A DNA stretch of 64,000 bases from DATFVJ01 sp963820395 (GTDB lineage Bacteria; Actinomycetota; Actinomycetes; Streptosporangiales; Streptosporangiaceae), in NCBI GenBank assembly GCA_963820395.1, contig CAWGAE010000015.1:682001-746000 (forward strand), in the 5' to 3' direction. Below, in pieces: positions 58,822 through 64,000 of this stretch (the first letter of the stretch is position 1; each line of letters opens with the position of its first letter). The notes under the pieces were generated by a model. That model had not been told where the DNA came from. It did not search any database and saw only the letters and a list, made by a program, of their open reading frames with translations. Made by a program: the position numbers and the translations under genes.

Positions 58822-59289
58822 TCAGCGCTTCGTGATGATGGTCGTGACCGGCAGCCCGAACCGGCGCTCGGCCTGATGGGGCAAGTCGGCCCGGAGCCAG
58901 CGCGAGACGTGCCGGGGCAGCGTGGCCACGATGATCTCGTCGAACTGGTGATCGATGAACACCTTCTCCATCGCCTCCAGCGGGTGGGAACTCCCGAGAT
59001 CGCCCTCGACGGGGACGCCCAGCGCACCGAGGTCAGCCATCATCTCGTCGAGCCGTTCCCGGGCCTCCGCGGTCGCCTCCTCGTCGGTGGCGGGCCCACC
59101 GTAGTCCGTCACCATGCTGGGCATGGGGATGACACCACCGGCGGCGGGCACGACGTGATAGTGCGCGGCGCTGGTGTTCGGGACGAGCAGGTAAAAGGAA
59201 CTCGATCCCGCCTCGATCCGCTTGCGGACCTCTTTCCCTAGCTCCACAGCCTGCAGGGCCTGGTTCGCGACAACAAGGTACCTACGCAT
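58822..59289 (-). CDS. Small USP-like protein of unknown function
   Basis: A 155-aa protein: MRRYLVVANQALQAVELGKE, SFYLLVPNTSAAHYH, a middle acidic helix EATAEARERLDEMMADLGAL, and a C-terminal IIVATLPRHVSRWLRADLPH then GLPVTTIITKR. The alternating strand-helix pattern and the final VTTI strand resemble universal stress proteins, but the ATP-binding G-x2-G-x9-G motif is not evident. ATG 59289 preferred over GTG/ATG 59298. Found alone among transposon debris; function unknown. Confidence 0.7.
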   Translation of the reverse strand: MRRYLVVANQALQAVELGKEVRKRIEAGSSSFYLLVPNTSAAHYHVVPAAGGVIPMPSMVTDYGGPATDEEATAEARERLDEMMADLGALGVPVEGDLGSSHPLEAMEKVFIDHQFDEIIVATLPRHVSRWLRADLPHQAERRFGLPVTTIITKR

Positions 59290-59587
59290 GACAACCACCC
59301 ACTTGGTCTGCGCTTGATCTGCAGTACCAATTTAATTATATCGCGACACGCGGAATTGCGGTCTAAAAGCCGAACGGCGGCTCCCACCCAGACAGCACCC
59401 GCCAGGCTGCCTCTGGGGTTCGAAGGCTCGTCCGGACCGTCCGGTCCGAGGTGACCGATCGCATGCTCACCGCCGAACAGCGGCATCCGCAAGCAGCGCT
59501 GGATGAGTACACTCGGGCACCACAGCCAGCATCGCCAGCACCGAGCCCTTGGTCTACGGCCACCCACACCGAACTGGGCGCAACCAG

Positions 59588-59735
59588 CGCCGTCAGCGAT
59601 AGGTGCGGCGAACGTAGCGGCAGATCTGTTGTGGTGACCAGCGCGGTGCCAGGCTTGGCCAGCACCAGCCGCCGCAGCGCCGGGCTGGCGTCGAGCTTGA
59701 CCGCCTTGGGACGTTGCCGTCGCTGAAAGGCCCGG
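59588..59735 (-). pseudogene. IS30-family transposase scrap
   Basis: One frame reads RPKAVKLDASPALRRLVLAK, then a frameshift, and another continues LAPRWSPQQICRYVRRTYR. These match the pre-catalytic region of IS30 transposases (RWSPQQI). The DDE core was not found. Confidence 0.6.
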
Positions 59736-60063
59736 TCCTGGTCGCTCTTGTCCGGGCTGGTGCGAAGTTCGAGAAGGGAGTGCTCATCGAGCGGCCCGAC
59801 GAGGTCGACACCAAGGTCGCCGCGTAGTCAATCAGGACACGCCGTCCACAACTTTTGACCATTCCTCTGAGGCAGCCCGCCCCGGAACTGGCCTTATGGG
59901 GCAGCCCGAAGCGATCTTGACCGGCGAGGATCCCGGCACCCACAGGGCGAATTGTCCTTGCATGGGCGTAGCGGGCAAAGCGTGAATAGAATAGGAGCAG
60001 AGACCGAAGTGAGCGCATTTCGGCCGTATATCACGAGGGCCGATGGGGGAAGGCTGGCGGACC

Positions 60064-61473
60064 ATGCAGAGGATGAGCAGCCTGGACGCTGGGTTCTTCT
60101 TCGCCGAGAACGACAGGACACCGCTCCAGGTCGCCGCAGTGTGCGTATTCGAGGGCGAGCCGCCTTCCTATGGCGACCTCGTCCGGTTGACCCTGTCCAA
60201 GCTTCCGCAGGTGCCGAGGTACCGGCAGCGGGTACGGAGGGTCCCGTTCAATTTCGCGAGACCGGTATGGGCTGATGATCAGTACTTCCAGGTGCTCTAC
60301 CACGTCCGGCGCACGGCGGTGCCGAGTCCTGGCGGCCCCGAGGAGTTGCGCAATCTGGCCGGGCGGATCCTCGCGCAGCGCCTCGACCTCAGCAGGCCGC
60401 TGTGGGAGATGTGGCTGGTCGAAGGGCTCGAAGGTGGCCGCTGGGCCGTCGTCCTCAAGGTGCATCACTGCATGGTGGACGGGGTCGGCGGCATTGAATT
60501 GATGGCGCTGCTATTCGACCACACCGCAGGCGAGGGACAGGCCGGGAGACAGGCCGAGCCGCCGTCCTGGGCGCCGGAGCCGGAGCCATCAGCGCTATCG
60601 CTCATGCTTGGGGGCGTCCGGGACACGGCGGCAGGCTCGATAAGCCAGGCGGTGAGGATCCCAGCGCTGGCGCGCGGCCTTGGCGAGGACATTGGCTTCG
60701 CGGGTGGCCTGCCGCGGTACGCCCTGCGCCTCCTCAAGCCAGGCGCGCCGTCGCTCAACGGACCTACCTCCCCGCATCGGCGGTGGTTGTGGGCACAAGC
60801 CGATCTCGATGAGGTCAAGCGAGTCCGCCGCGCGCTCGGCGGGACGGTGAATGATGTCATCCTGGCTGCGGTCGCGGCCGGTTTCCGCGACCTGCTCCGC
60901 TCGCGCGGTGTCCTTTCCGACGACGCTGTCGTACGGACCATGGTTCCGGTCTCGATCCGTTCGCCCGGTGAGCGTGGCCTGCTGAACAACCGGGTTTCCG
61001 CGGTTCTTGTCAACCTGCCCTGCGGCGAGCCGGATCCGGTGCGCCGCATGCACCTGGTGCACGAGCAGATGGAGTTCCTTAAGGACAGCAACCAGGCGAT
61101 CGGGCCGGATGCGCTCGTCAGGTTCCTCGGCATGGCGCCCCAGTTGCTCGCGGCCACCGTACACACCGCCCTCCTGCTGCGCCAGCCGGTGATCCAGACA
61201 GTTACGACCAACGTGCCGGGCCCGTCCTTCCCGCTGTACCTTATGGGCCGCAAGCTCGTCGAAATGTACCCCTACATCCCCATCGTCATGGGGTTCCGTG
61301 TCTCGATAGGGAACATCTCCTACCTCGGGCGGCTCTTCTTCGGGCTGACCGGTGACTTCGATGCGATGGCCGATCTGGAGGTCCTCGCCGACGGCATCCG
61401 TAACGGGTTCGACGAACTCATCAAGGAGGCTTCGAAGCCAGGATCCAGCGTGAGGGCAAGCCAGGTCTGGTAG
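60064..61473 (+). CDS. Wax ester synthase/diacylglycerol acyltransferase (WS/DGAT)
   Basis: A 469-aa acyltransferase that makes triacylglycerol or wax esters from acyl-CoA. The start MQRMSSLDAGFFFAENDRTP is typical; the catalytic HHxxxDG motif HHCMVDG is at residues 134-140. Other family signs are PLWEMWLVEGLEGGRWAVVL, GGTVNDVILAAVAAGFRDLL, VSIRSPGERG-LLNNRVSAVLVNLP and TTNVPGPSFPLYLMGRKL. AAGG lies upstream of ATG 60064. It stands alone between IS30 debris and the helicase pair. Confidence 0.92.
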   Translation: MQRMSSLDAGFFFAENDRTPLQVAAVCVFEGEPPSYGDLVRLTLSKLPQVPRYRQRVRRVPFNFARPVWADDQYFQVLYHVRRTAVPSPGGPEELRNLAGRILAQRLDLSRPLWEMWLVEGLEGGRWAVVLKVHHCMVDGVGGIELMALLFDHTAGEGQAGRQAEPPSWAPEPEPSALSLMLGGVRDTAAGSISQAVRIPALARGLGEDIGFAGGLPRYALRLLKPGAPSLNGPTSPHRRWLWAQADLDEVKRVRRALGGTVNDVILAAVAAGFRDLLRSRGVLSDDAVVRTMVPVSIRSPGERGLLNNRVSAVLVNLPCGEPDPVRRMHLVHEQMEFLKDSNQAIGPDALVRFLGMAPQLLAATVHTALLLRQPVIQTVTTNVPGPSFPLYLMGRKLVEMYPYIPIVMGFRVSIGNISYLGRLFFGLTGDFDAMADLEVLADGIRNGFDELIKEASKPGSSVRASQVW

Positions 61474-61767
61474 CCCGGTTCGGCGGGATCCCGCTAGTGC
61501 GGAAAAGAGCGCGGTCCTGGCCGATCGCGCCCCCCTGCCCCCGCACGCGCCGCGAAGCCGGGTCGCCAGCCAGCTTCGAAGAGGCTGGCGGCGCCTGCTG
61601 ACCGCCCGCTTCAGGCCCAGGAGCACTGCATACAGCTGGACCGGAATACTGATCGTGCTCCTTCGCGAGATGCGTCCGCTCGGGGCAGGCCTCTCGTGAG
61701 CGAAGTGTCACCCGGCCCAGCGGCGGTAGGCGGCGGTGAACCCGCCCCGGTAGACAGGCCGTCACGA

Positions 61768-62575
61768 TCAGCTCCCAGCCGACCTGAAGGCGAGGTAGGC
61801 GGGCTCGAGCAGCTCGGTCAATGTCTGGCCTCGCACGGTGACGTTTACCGGGGGCAACTGGTCCAGCGGGGAACCGCTCGCGATCGCGGGCGGGCTCGTC
61901 AGCGCGATCTCACCCGGCACCGTGAAGTACGACTCAAGGCACTCGGCAAGAGGTGTGCCCGCCCGGTCCGCGCGGTCGGCGGCGGGCGGGCCATCGCTGC
62001 GGGCAGAGTGCAGGTTGGCCAGCAGGTCCTCCCGCTCCCGTCCCCGCCAGGCGAGAATCGTGAACGGGTCGTCGTCGAAGGCCTCGGCCAGGAGGTAGAA
62101 GGCCGCCGCGATGTGCTTGCACGGTACCTCCCAGTCCGGGCAGGAGCAGTCCATCGAAAGCTCCCCGGCCGCTGCCGGGAACAAGGACAGTCCCTGAGCG
62201 GTGAAGACCTCCTCGATATCCCCGGGCATTTCGCCGGCCAGCAGCTTGGCGCTGTACCAGGCGCTGCCTGCGAGCGCTCGTTCCAGCTTGGCCCATTCGG
62301 GCTTGCCAAACGCGGTAATGCCGACGCGCACACGGTAGGGCCGCGCGCGGCTGCCCTGGACCCGCGCCGTCACCATCCCCGCGTCCACGTCGAGCGAGAT
62401 CACCTGGCCCTTGCGCGCGTAGCTCCGGCCCCGTTGCAGCCGGTTGCCAAGGCCGATGCCTTCCAGAACCTCGACAAACCGGCCGGACCACCAGGTCTGG
62501 CCGATCGCCCCGCGCGTGCTGCGGGCCTTCAGGCCGTCCTCGACGGGCCGCGGGCGCGACGGCGGCGGATACCAG

Positions 62576-62583
<8 letters not shown>
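61768..62583 (-). CDS. SWIM zinc-finger protein partnered with SNF2 helicase
   Basis: A 271-aa protein with a SWIM zinc finger, CSCPDWEVPCKHIAA, at residues 146-160. The N-terminus NSWYPPPSRPRPVEDGLKAR and WWSGRFVEVLEGIGLGNRL are typical of SWIM partners of bacterial SNF2 ATPases. GTG 62583 overlaps the end of the helicase gene by 8 bases, which indicates translational coupling. The upstream in-frame ATG (62625) is inside the helicase gene and less likely. It probably binds DNA or bridges the helicase to a partner. Confidence 0.88.

Positions 62584-64000
<1,417 letters not shown>

Overview
The window is high-GC DNA with overlapping ATGA/GTGA gene junctions, frequent GTG starts, TAnnnT-type leaderless promoters and actinobacterial gene families: a type III polyketide synthase of the RppA type, WS/DGAT, CsbD, HxlR/TetR/MarR regulators and a group 3b-like [NiFe] hydrogenase. 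It most likely comes from a soil-type, large-genome actinobacterium. No rRNA, tRNA or CRISPR array was recognised, and the species cannot be fixed from this sequence.

Layout. 1-5.1 kb: accessory DNA with an IS110 remnant, a Phd/RelE-type toxin-antitoxin pair, an unrecognised 483-aa protein and a broken DUF1614 membrane protein. 5.1-20.1 kb: a tungsten/molybdenum block. It holds a Wtp-type tungstate transporter, a GntR-type regulator with a periplasmic-binding-like sensor domain, and a long minus-strand operon: MobA-MoaD fusion, tungsten aldehyde:ferredoxin oxidoreductase, NAD-type formate dehydrogenase (catalytic subunit plus NuoEF-like fusion), MoeA and MoeA-sensor fusion. 20.7-23.2 kb, divergent: FmdB zinc ribbon, AmiS/UreI channel and formamidase. 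Formamide could enter, be split to ammonia and formate, and the formate be oxidised by the neighbouring dehydrogenase. 23.6-26.1 kb: a fluoride-export island (two CrcB halves plus a triple-DUF190 protein).

26.2-30 kb: small regulators, DedA, CsbD and a HigBA pair with a clear operator. 29.7-35.7 kb: a group 3b-like hydrogenase operon with its maturation protease and two cyclic-nucleotide-binding-domain proteins. 36-42.9 kb: a gene graveyard (Tn3, integrase, USP, IS21 and DDE-transposase fragments), a chimeric beta-propeller gene that contains the tail of the polyketide synthase found 6 kb away, and a small TetR-SnoaL-HxlR module lying between two halves of one transposase type.

43-49.3 kb: rppA followed by a complete acetyl-CoA carboxylase gene set (accD-A-B-C), so malonyl-CoA supply and tetrahydroxynaphthalene synthesis look coupled; an aldo/keto reductase and a SnoaL-like protein follow. 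49.5-52.2 kb: an alpha/beta hydrolase, then debris of an ECF sigma factor, a cytosine methylase and a Vsr nuclease. 52.2-54.55 kb: a second, near-identical direct copy of the fluoride island. It has lost 147 bp of one crcB and abuts a dynamin-like GTPase that has lost its P-loop. 56-64 kb: IS3, DUF2267 and IS30 remnants, a PQQ-like propeller lipoprotein, a small stress-type protein, a WS/DGAT acyltransferase and a SWIM/SNF2 helicase pair that runs off the window.
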